Part shown: one piece after another, positions 1 to 5,665 of the stretch
Position numbering within the stretch: position 1 is the first letter of the stretch
Layout: the number at the start of each line of letters is the position of its first letter
Assembly: GCA_002353825.1 (NCBI GenBank)
Contig: DEKJ01000014.1
Span: 1 to 6,229, forward strand
Direction of reading: 5' to 3'
DNA from: Prevotella sp. UBA2725
Lineage (GTDB): Bacteria > Bacteroidota > Bacteroidia > Bacteroidales > Bacteroidaceae
DNA: 6,229 nt
The notes under the pieces: model-generated
What the model was told of the DNA's origin: nothing
What the model saw: the letters and a program-made list of their open reading frames with translations, nothing else
Databases searched by the model: none
Program-made: the position numbers and the translations under genes

Positions 1-13
1 TGTTCATCGTTCG

Positions 14-45
14 CAAAGATACGCTTTTATTATGAGGCCGACAAG
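14..45 (-). promoter_or_regulatory. Putative promoter reading leftward out of the window
   Basis: On the minus strand, positions 21-14 read TATCTTTG, an exact match to the Bacteroidota -7 box TAnnTTTG. A CTTG at 45-42 lies 20 nt upstream and is a near match to the -33 TTTG element. Initiation would fall near position 7, so the gene it serves would lie off the left edge. Only the promoter pattern is seen; the gene is inferred. Confidence 0.4.
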
Positions 46-96
46 GAACGGTAAGACTAAATAACACTTCTGTTAAGGCTTGGTAAGTGGCTGGGC

Positions 97-128
97 TTTC
101 TTTACCGAATGGATTTTGCGTAATTTTG
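97..128 (+). promoter_or_regulatory. Putative Bacteroidota-type promoter of the outer-membrane barrel gene
   Basis: Positions 121-128 read TAATTTTG, an exact TAnnTTTG -7 box, 19 nt before the ATG at 148. The -33 position is weaker: TTTC at 97-100 with a 20 nt spacer. Predicted initiation near 135 leaves a leader of only about 13 nt. The AGGA at 142-145 is too close to the start codon to be a normal ribosome-binding site, in line with the weak use of Shine-Dalgarno pairing in this phylum. Confidence 0.6.
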
Positions 129-147
129 CAGTAGAAATAATAGGATT

Positions 148-2235
148 ATGAAGCAACATTTATTATTTGTCTCCTTGCTCCTCACCGTTCTCCCGGTGGG
201 AGCTCAGGAAAGGAAAGACTCAACAACCACGGACACCCTCAATATGGAGCGAGTCGTTCATGACCTCCCTGAGTTTGTGGTCAAGGGAGAACGCCCTATC
301 GCACGTGTGCAAGGCAGTACAATCACTTATGACCTGCCTCGACTCATTGAGAAGAAAGCAGCCGACAACGTATATGAGGCGTTGAAATATCTCCCTGGTG
401 TCACGGAAATGGACGACAAACTCACACTTGGCGGCATGGCAGTGACCGTGATCCTCGACGGCAAGGTGTCGACGATGACGGAAGACGAGCTCACTGCTTT
501 GTTGAAGTCGATGCCTGCCTCAAAGATAGCTAAGGTGGAAGTGATGTATAATGCACCTGCGCGGATGCAGGTGCGAGGAGCCGTCATCAACATCGCGTTG
601 CGGCATGGAAACGCTGATGGGGTACCTCTCACCGGAGAAGCAGGAGCGACCTATCGCCAGGAGCATGATGAAAGTTTTGAGGAGCGCGCCACCTTATTAT
701 ATAGTAGACAGAAACTATCCATGGACATGATGGTTGCTCATCATCACGGACGGTCTTTCTGTAAACGTGATGAGCAGACACGGCAGACGCTCGACAAGGG
801 TTCAGTGTACGACATCTCTTCAGCACAGTCGAGCCGAAGTCATGATTATGGCGATGACCTGAGGTTTGGCCTTGACTATCGCTTTGCAGAGAACCATAGC
901 CTTAGCCTCGTCTACACCGGAGCATACAAACATGGAAAGATATGGACAACGAATAATGGAAACGTAGAGGGCAGCAATGATATTCGCAATCACAGTTGGC
1001 TCCATGATGTTCGCCTTGACTATCAGTTACCCATTGGCCTGAAGCTCGGAGCTGAGATGACTTATTATGCTACTCCGGAGCATCAGCAGCTGCGGGGCTT
1101 GCTCCCTACGGGAACGATGAACTATCAAGTGGATGACAATCAGCGTGTGAACCGTTGGAAGTTCTTCCTTGCTGAGGAACAGAGTCTTGAAAAAGGCTGG
1201 GGGATCAACTACGGCGCCATTTACACCACGAGTATCAACCATACGTCTCAGCAGTATGTGGAAAAACAAAACACCACCGGAGATGCTCCTACGGACGAGC
1301 GTACGAGGTTGCGTGAAGATGATGTTAATCTTTATGTCGGAGGCAGCAAGAGCTTCGGTTCCGCGCTGTCATTGGAAGCGTCTGTGGCTGCCGAATATTA
1401 TCATTCGCCGGTTTGGAAGAAGTGGACCGTCTATCCAACCTTCAACATGACCTGGATGCCAGCAGCAGGACAGATGCTGCAACTCGGATTGAGCTATGAC
1501 CGCAGCTATCCGGCCTATTGGCAGATGACGAACTTCACGACTTATAGCAATGGCGGATACGACGAGATAACGGGCAATCCAAACATCAAGCCATCAGATT
1601 CTTACAATGCTCATCTTGTGTATCTGTTGAGAGGAAAATACCAGGCTGTGTTGTTCTACAACTATACGAACAATTATTTTGTACAGAGCCCATATCTGCG
1701 CAGTGACCGCCTTGCCATTACTTATCAGTATCAGAACTTCGACTTTCATCGACAGGTCGGAATCCAGTTGACCGCTCCTTTTCAGATCGGTTCCTGGTGG
1801 AACCTGCGGCCGACAGCCATCGGGATGTACATGCAGGAGAAGGATGACAGTTACTTCACGTTGGCCATCAACCGGCACCGCTTTGTCTTCGTCGGACTAC
1901 TTGACAATACATTCACACTGAGCAAGAAGCCGGATATCACCCTTAACCTCACAGGAAAGGTGCAGACACGTGCAATCCAGGCTATCTATGATCTCAGTGG
2001 TTGTCAGCGTCTCGATATGAGTCTGCGTTGGCAGTTTGCGCGCAATCATGCAGTCCTCCGTCTCTACTGCAATGACCTCTTTGAGAGCAGCTGCATCACA
2101 CCGACCATCGATTATGCTAATCAGCATCTCGCTATGCATTTCTCTACCTATCGTGAGTTCGGTATCAACTTCACCTATAAGTTCGGCAATTATAAGGAGC
2201 AGAGGCACGAGGGCGTAGATACGTCGCGATTCTGA
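148..2235 (+). CDS. TonB-plug outer-membrane beta-barrel protein (TonB-dependent receptor-like)
   Basis: Predicted outer-membrane transporter or receptor of 695 residues; the substrate cannot be told from sequence. Residues 1-19 form a signal peptide (hydrophobic LLFVSLLLTVLPVGA), with likely signal peptidase I cleavage at VGA/QERK. Residues about 41-150 are a plug domain: EFVVKGER near the start, NVYEALKYLPGV (74-85), VTVILDGK (99-106) and the KVEVMYNAPAR block around 129-139. The rest, about 155-676, alternates polar and aromatic residues as in amphipathic beta strands and ends with FTYKFGNYKE and the tail VDTSRF. That tail is, from memory, typical of the Bacteroidota outer-membrane barrel family (PF14905-like). 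Most relatives carry an N-terminal carboxypeptidase-regulatory-like domain; here the plug begins about 20 residues after the mature N-terminus, so it is absent. No SusD-like gene follows, which argues against a SusCD glycan-uptake pair. The start is supported by the signal peptide and the promoter 19 nt upstream. Family assignment is firm, function open. Confidence 0.88.
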   Translation: MKQHLLFVSLLLTVLPVGAQERKDSTTTDTLNMERVVHDLPEFVVKGERPIARVQGSTITYDLPRLIEKKAADNVYEALKYLPGVTEMDDKLTLGGMAVTVILDGKVSTMTEDELTALLKSMPASKIAKVEVMYNAPARMQVRGAVINIALRHGNADGVPLTGEAGATYRQEHDESFEERATLLYSRQKLSMDMMVAHHHGRSFCKRDEQTRQTLDKGSVYDISSAQSSRSHDYGDDLRFGLDYRFAENHSLSLVYTGAYKHGKIWTTNNGNVEGSNDIRNHSWLHDVRLDYQLPIGLKLGAEMTYYATPEHQQLRGLLPTGTMNYQVDDNQRVNRWKFFLAEEQSLEKGWGINYGAIYTTSINHTSQQYVEKQNTTGDAPTDERTRLREDDVNLYVGGSKSFGSALSLEASVAAEYYHSPVWKKWTVYPTFNMTWMPAAGQMLQLGLSYDRSYPAYWQMTNFTTYSNGGYDEITGNPNIKPSDSYNAHLVYLLRGKYQAVLFYNYTNNYFVQSPYLRSDRLAITYQYQNFDFHRQVGIQLTAPFQIGSWWNLRPTAIGMYMQEKDDSYFTLAINRHRFVFVGLLDNTFTLSKKPDITLNLTGKVQTRAIQAIYDLSGCQRLDMSLRWQFARNHAVLRLYCNDLFESSCITPTIDYANQHLAMHFSTYREFGINFTYKFGNYKEQRHEGVDTSRF

Positions 2236-2251
2236 AAAATCCTAAATTTCT

Positions 2252-2262
2252 CCCAAGTTGGG
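2252..2262. repeat. Short perfect dyad in the promoter spacer before the PAP2 gene
   Basis: CCCAAGTTGGG is a perfect inverted repeat with 5 bp arms around a single central G. It ends 3 bp before the -7 box at 2266, where a repressor or activator could bind. A one-base loop rules out an RNA hairpin of this exact form, so a DNA operator is the only sensible role. An 11 bp dyad can easily arise by chance. Confidence 0.2.
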
Positions 2263-2265
2263 TCC

Positions 2266-2273
2266 TATCTTTG
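2266..2273 (+). promoter_or_regulatory. -7 promoter box for the PAP2 phosphatase gene
   Basis: TATCTTTG matches TAnnTTTG exactly and lies 21 nt before the ATG at 2295, as in the other promoters of this window. No good -33 TTTG is found at 19-21 nt upstream; TTTC at 2247-2250 is only 15 nt away. The box contains the TTG at 2271 that could be mistaken for a start codon, which helps place the true start at 2295. Confidence 0.55.
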
Positions 2274-2294
2274 CCGACGAAAACGAATAAGGCA

Positions 2295-2975
2295 ATGATA
2301 GAACAGATATTGGAGCAACTGAACAATGTAGACAAGACGTTGCTGCTGTGGCTCAACTTTGATGGCGGACGATGGATGGATACCTTTTGGTATACAATCT
2401 CGAACAGTCATATATGGATTCCCGTACTCGTGGCGGGAGGCATCGACCTTTGGCGAACAAGCGGAGGGTCATGGAAACGGCGCTGCTGCTTCCTGCTTAT
2501 ATTGGTTGCAATAATGGTGCTGTCGGACCAATTATCCTCTGGAGTTATCAAGCCGCTTGTGGGGAGAATCAGACCGAGCCATGAGCCTTCGCTCCTCCCT
2601 TACCTCCATCTTGTCAACGACTATCATGGAGGCCTTCATGGCTTCGTGTCAGGGCACGCCACAAATATCACAGCTGCGGCGACCTGGTTCTGGCTTGTCT
2701 ATCGGGACCGGCTCACGCACGTCTGCCTTCTCTTTCTTGCATTTGCCGTGAGCTATTCGCGCCTGTATCTTGGGGTTCATTATCCGGGCGATATCGTGTG
2801 CGGAGCCCTGCTCGGCTTCCTTATCTCCTACAGTGCTTACGTCCTTTGCCGTAGAAGTTCTTCCTTCCACCGTTCTGAGCGACCCAAGTTTCTCTTAGGT
2901 GCCTTTGCCCTCACGCTGGCGGGTATCATTGTCTATACCCTCGCCAGCATGATCGTGTATGAGGTAGTAGCGTAA
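2295..2975 (+). CDS. PAP2-family integral membrane phosphatase
   Basis: Membrane phosphatase of the type 2 phosphatidic acid phosphatase superfamily, 226 residues. All three catalytic motifs are present: K86 followed by six residues and R93-P94 (KPLVGRIRP); the SGH motif at 119-121, whose H121 should be the proton donor/acceptor; and S155-R156 with H162 and D166 (SRLYLGVHYPGD), where H162 should form the phospho-enzyme. Hydrophobic segments lie at about 41-53, 65-85, 125-136, 142-161, 166-184 and 199-222, as expected for a polytopic enzyme. The family includes lipid A phosphatases (LpxE/LpxF), phosphatidylglycerophosphate phosphatase (PgpB) and undecaprenyl-pyrophosphate phosphatases; sequence alone does not choose among them. 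The frame is open from a TTG at 2271, but that codon is part of the -7 box, so ATG 2295 is preferred. The stop codon is 1 nt from the stop of the convergent aguB. Confidence 0.9.
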   Translation: MIEQILEQLNNVDKTLLLWLNFDGGRWMDTFWYTISNSHIWIPVLVAGGIDLWRTSGGSWKRRCCFLLILVAIMVLSDQLSSGVIKPLVGRIRPSHEPSLLPYLHLVNDYHGGLHGFVSGHATNITAAATWFWLVYRDRLTHVCLLFLAFAVSYSRLYLGVHYPGDIVCGALLGFLISYSAYVLCRRSSSFHRSERPKFLLGAFALTLAGIIVYTLASMIVYEVVA

Positions 2976-2976
2976 T

Positions 2977-3858
2977 TCAGTCGATGAATCGCTTGAGGAT
3001 GCCGCCATACTGGTCGATACGGCGGTCGCGGAGGAACGGCCACCAACGGCGCACCTGCTCGCAACGGTTCAGGTCAATCTCCACAATCTGCTCGCACTCA
3101 TCTTTATTATTGGCACGGAACAGGAACTCGCCCTGCGGGCCTGCCACGAAGCTCGAGCCCCAGAACTGGATGCCATTGGTCTGATGACTTGGGTCGGGCT
3201 CGTAACCAACACGGTTGACGGTGATGACGGGGAGTCCGTTGGCTACCGCATGCCCACGCTGCACCGTTGTCCATGCTTCACGCTGCCGCTCTTGCTCTTC
3301 AGGCGTATCGGACGACTCATAGCCGATAGCGGTGGGGTAGATGAGCATCTCGGCACCTTGGAGCGCCATGAGACGCGCTGCCTCGGGATACCACTGGTCC
3401 CAGCAGACAAGCACGCCGAGACGGCCCACGGAGGTGTCGATGGGATGGAAGCCGAGGTCACCGGGGGTGAAATAGAACTTCTCGTAGTAGGCGGGATCGT
3501 CGGGGATGTGCATCTTGCGGTATTTGCCGGCTATCGATCCGTCGCGCTCAATGATCACTGCCGTATTGTGATAGAGGCCTGCTGCACGTTTCTCGAAGAG
3601 GGAGGTGACGATGACGACACCGCACTCTTTAGCTATTGCTCCGAAGAACTCAGTCGATGGACCGGGAATAGGTTCTGCGAGGTCGAAGAGGTCGACATTC
3701 TCTGTCTGACAGAAATAAAGACTATTGTGCAGCTCCTGAAGAACGATGAGCTCAGCGCCTTGCTTGGCGAGCGCTCTGCACTTAGCTGCGAGCCGCTGTT
3801 TGTTGTCCTCTACATCGGAGGTGTTATGTTGCTGGATGATTCCTACTTTTAATGTCAT
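2977..3858 (-). CDS. aguB: N-carbamoylputrescine amidase
   Basis: Carbon-nitrogen hydrolase (nitrilase superfamily) of 293 residues, the usual length for N-carbamoylputrescine amidase. It hydrolyses N-carbamoylputrescine to putrescine, CO2 and ammonia in the cytoplasm. The Glu-Lys-Cys triad is visible: E42 in LQELHNSLYF, K115 in YRKMHIPDD, and nucleophile C152 in LVCWDQWYPEAARLMALQGAE. Family features also include YHNTAVII (96-103), the YEKFYFTPGD block near 125-134, and a C-terminal GSSFVAGPQGE (234-244). The AguB assignment over other nitrilase-family amidases rests on these AguB-like blocks and on aguA directly upstream on the same strand, with 17 nt between the genes. That gap has no Shine-Dalgarno motif and is A/T-rich. 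The first residues (MTLKVGIIQQ) start right at the family's first beta strand, which supports this start. Its 3' end abuts the convergent PAP2 gene. Confidence 0.93.
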   Translation of the reverse strand: MTLKVGIIQQHNTSDVEDNKQRLAAKCRALAKQGAELIVLQELHNSLYFCQTENVDLFDLAEPIPGPSTEFFGAIAKECGVVIVTSLFEKRAAGLYHNTAVIIERDGSIAGKYRKMHIPDDPAYYEKFYFTPGDLGFHPIDTSVGRLGVLVCWDQWYPEAARLMALQGAEMLIYPTAIGYESSDTPEEQERQREAWTTVQRGHAVANGLPVITVNRVGYEPDPSHQTNGIQFWGSSFVAGPQGEFLFRANNKDECEQIVEIDLNRCEQVRRWWPFLRDRRIDQYGGILKRFID

Positions 3859-3875
3859 ATGTTATGGTATTTTCG

Positions 3876-4925
3876 TTATTCTGGTATTTGCATCGTTATG
3901 CAATGGATGGAGCCGTGCTGGCGTACGATAACCGATGCATCGACGGGGATGATCTCACGGCCGGGGAAGGCTTCCTGGACGATGCGGATGGCTGCCTGGT
4001 CCTTTGTGGGCTGATTGTAGACCGGGAGGATGACGGCGCCATTGATGATGAGGAAGTTGGCATAGGTTGTGGGGAGGCGCTCGTCGTCATACATCATTGC
4101 ATCGGGCATGGGGAGCTTCAAGAGTCGGTAAGGCTTGTCCTCCGTTGTGCGAAGCGTTTTCAGTTCCTCTTCCAATTCGCGAAAGTCCTCATATTGTGGA
4201 TCGTCCTTGTCCTCGCATCCTACATAGGCGATGGTGTCGTTGGGGCAGATCCTCACGATGGTGTCGATATGTCCGTCCGTATCATCGCCGATGAGGTTGC
4301 CATGATGGAGCCATACGATGCGCTCAGCGCCAAGCGTCTCCTCAAGCTCTTCCGTGATGTCTTGCTCGTCCATCGGTTGGTTACGATGGGGTGCAAGGAG
4401 ACATTGCGCCGTTGTAAATACAGTGCCTTTACCGTCACTCTCTATCGAGCCGCCTTCAAGTACGAAGTCGGTATGGTTCTCCAACGTTACTATCGGAGAT
4501 TTCTCTTCGAAAGCTCCCTGACGAAAGAGATTTGACGTGATAGCGTTGTCCTTCTCCCATGCGAACTTCTCTCCCCAGCCGTTGAACTTGAAGTCAAGCA
4601 GATGCCAGGAGTCGTCAGCCGTATCTTTCACGGTGATAGGGCCGTGGTCGCGTGCCCAAGTGTCGTTGATGGGGCACGGATAGATGGTGGTGCGCGTTAT
4701 CTCTTCTGGAGAAAGCGCTTGTGAGAGCGTCTCTTTCAAGTCTTCGGGGTTCTGCGCAGCGATGATGAGCTTCTCATGCTGTGCGATGATCTTGGCGAGC
4801 GCGAGGTAGGTCTGCGTGATCTCCGTGAGATAAGGTGCCCAGTCGGTATCAGCGTTGGGCCAGGTGATCATCACGCCGTCTTGTGGTTCCCATTCAGCGG
4901 GAAGGATGAGTCTGGGTTGGGACAT
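3876..4925 (-). CDS. aguA: Agmatine deiminase
   Basis: Agmatine deiminase of the peptidyl-arginine-deiminase-like family (PF04371), 349 residues. It converts agmatine to N-carbamoylputrescine and ammonia, the step before aguB. Visible family blocks in order are MITWPNADTDW (19-29), TWARDHGPITV (89-99) with conserved D93, EGGSIESDGKGTVFTT (157-172), H219 and D221 in DGHIDTIVR, TTYANFLIINGAVILPVY (286-303), and the C-terminal HGSIHCITMQIP with nucleophile C342. Many relatives have a glycine-rich run before IHCIT; here it is RQHGS, a difference that leaves the Cys in place. The gene leads a two-gene operon with aguB. Agmatine would come from arginine decarboxylase, which is not in this window. 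The start has an exact -7 box 48 nt upstream and begins with the family-typical PAEWEPQDGV block at residues 9-18. Confidence 0.95.
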   Translation of the reverse strand: MSQPRLILPAEWEPQDGVMITWPNADTDWAPYLTEITQTYLALAKIIAQHEKLIIAAQNPEDLKETLSQALSPEEITRTTIYPCPINDTWARDHGPITVKDTADDSWHLLDFKFNGWGEKFAWEKDNAITSNLFRQGAFEEKSPIVTLENHTDFVLEGGSIESDGKGTVFTTAQCLLAPHRNQPMDEQDITEELEETLGAERIVWLHHGNLIGDDTDGHIDTIVRICPNDTIAYVGCEDKDDPQYEDFRELEEELKTLRTTEDKPYRLLKLPMPDAMMYDDERLPTTYANFLIINGAVILPVYNQPTKDQAAIRIVQEAFPGREIIPVDASVIVRQHGSIHCITMQIPE

Positions 4926-4943
4926 ATTATATTGGTATTGCTT

Positions 4944-4960
4944 GCAGGGGCTACCCCTGC
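4944..4960 (-). other. Perfect GC-rich hairpin in the aguA 5' leader
   Basis: GCAGGGG, a 3 nt spacer and CCCCTGC form a perfect 7 bp inverted repeat. On the aguA strand it lies between the -7 box (4981-4974) and the ATG (4925), ending 18 nt before the start codon. With initiation near 4968, it would fold close to the 5' end of the mRNA. It might protect the transcript, modulate translation, act as an operator, or be a copy of a dispersed palindrome; the sequence cannot decide. Confidence 0.55.
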
Positions 4961-4973
4961 TTTGTTATGTTTG

Positions 4974-4981
4974 CAAAATTA
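4974..4981 (-). promoter_or_regulatory. -7 promoter box of the aguAB operon
   Basis: Read on the minus strand, 4981-4974 is TAATTTTG, an exact TAnnTTTG box, the same octamer found before the barrel gene. No TTTG is present at 19-22 nt further upstream, so the -33 element is missing or poor. Predicted initiation near 4968 gives a leader of about 42 nt, long for this window and containing the hairpin. The box overlaps an 8 bp palindrome TTTGCAAA (4970-4977). Confidence 0.5.
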
Positions 4982-5032
4982 AGGAAAAAATAGAAGAAAG
5001 GCGTTGCAGGATTATAAAAAAAGAGTTATTTG

Positions 5033-5063
5033 TTTGTGGTATTAGATTTATTGGGTAAATTTG
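5033..5063 (+). promoter_or_regulatory. Bacteroidota-type promoter of the ABC transporter genes
   Basis: TTTG at 5033-5036, a 19 nt spacer and TAAATTTG at 5056-5063 match the Bacteroidota -33/-7 promoter in both boxes and spacing; this is the best promoter in the window. Predicted initiation near 5070 leaves a leader of about 15 nt before the ATG at 5085. It is back to back with the aguA promoter within the 159 bp region 4926-5084, which holds no gene. The stretch 4977-5026 is A-rich on this strand. Confidence 0.7.
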
Positions 5064-5084
5064 CGGTAAGAAATAATTGCACAG

Positions 5085-5636
5085 ATGCTTGAGTTTAAGA
5101 ATGTGAGTGTATCGTTGGGAGCCGACAGCCTCTCGTCACCCTTCTCGCTGATTGTCGAGAGTGGCGAGACTGTTTGTCTGCGAGGGAATCATGGATCAGG
5201 CAAGACCCGAATCTTGTCTGCCGTATTAGGATTAAGTCCACTTGCGGAAGGCTTTATCACGCTCGACGGAGAACTCATTACGCTCGGTTCTGCTCCTTAT
5301 TTCCGCAGTATGATGGCCTATATTCCGCAGAATTTACCCGGGGATAACATTACGTTAACAGAAATTTGCCATGATTTGGGGCTGAAAATCGATAATTTAA
5401 AGGATGTAGATGCTGCTTCGAAGGACAAAAAGTTCAGAATGCTCAGTGCAGATAAGAGACAGGAACTGCTCCTACAGGTAGCTCTGAAGATGAACCGACG
5501 TATCTTGCTGATTGACAATATCCGCTACTCTCCTGCTAACGCTCTCCTGCTTAAAAGAATAGCTGAGAAAGGAACCGAGATTATCTACACGTGTGTGGAA
5601 AATCAATTTGAATATAATAAGGTTATAAATCTTTGA
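5085..5636 (+). CDS. Small ABC nucleotide-binding subunit, FetA-like, with degenerate catalytic motifs
   Basis: ABC-type nucleotide-binding protein of 183 residues, short against about 225 for E. coli FetA. Walker A is intact (GNHGSGKT, 34-41) and the Q-loop is present (AYIPQNLP, Q82). The remaining motifs are altered: the signature reads LSADKRQ (120-126) instead of LSGGxxQ; Walker B is ILLIDN (140-145) with Asn in place of the catalytic Glu; the D-loop region reads RYSPA (147-151) instead of SALD; and the switch histidine position is Cys170 (YTCVEN). The helical region between Q-loop and signature is also short. It may bind ATP but hydrolyse it poorly or not at all. The permease gene starts 29 nt downstream, which points to a FetAB-like pair; FetAB in E. 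coli is linked to iron export and oxidative-stress resistance. The frame is intact, so this is not a simple pseudogene. Assignment as the permease's partner is inferred from adjacency and fold. Confidence 0.8.
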   Translation: MLEFKNVSVSLGADSLSSPFSLIVESGETVCLRGNHGSGKTRILSAVLGLSPLAEGFITLDGELITLGSAPYFRSMMAYIPQNLPGDNITLTEICHDLGLKIDNLKDVDAASKDKKFRMLSADKRQELLLQVALKMNRRILLIDNIRYSPANALLLKRIAEKGTEIIYTCVENQFEYNKVINL

Positions 5637-5665
5637 GATAAATCGCTCATTTAGAAAATATTGTT

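Noticed and set aside
327..1878. Minus-strand open frames of 60-100 codons within the barrel gene
   Set aside because: All are contained in the opposite strand of one continuous, domain-supported gene and show no family motif of their own.
3001..3026. GCCGCC and GGCGG inverted repeat with a 14 nt loop as a terminator between the convergent genes
   Set aside because: It lies inside the aguB coding sequence, has a long loop, and no T-run follows on either strand.
3184..4535. Two long plus-strand open frames (3184-3852 and 3852-4535, each over 220 codons) joined by a 1-base overlap
   Set aside because: They lie antisense to aguA and aguB, which have complete catalytic motifs. Their translations show no recognisable domain and are rich in Asp, Gly, Val and Glu, as expected from reading the reverse of a real gene.
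4944..4972. The hairpin followed by a T-rich stretch read as a plus-strand intrinsic terminator
   Set aside because: No plus-strand gene ends here; transcription entering from the left would be antisense to aguA. The following sequence TTTGTTATGTTT is not a clean T-run.
5085..5636. The ABC subunit as a frameshifted pseudogene
   Set aside because: The frame runs without interruption from ATG to stop, fold elements appear in order, and the altered motifs are substitutions in place rather than shifts.
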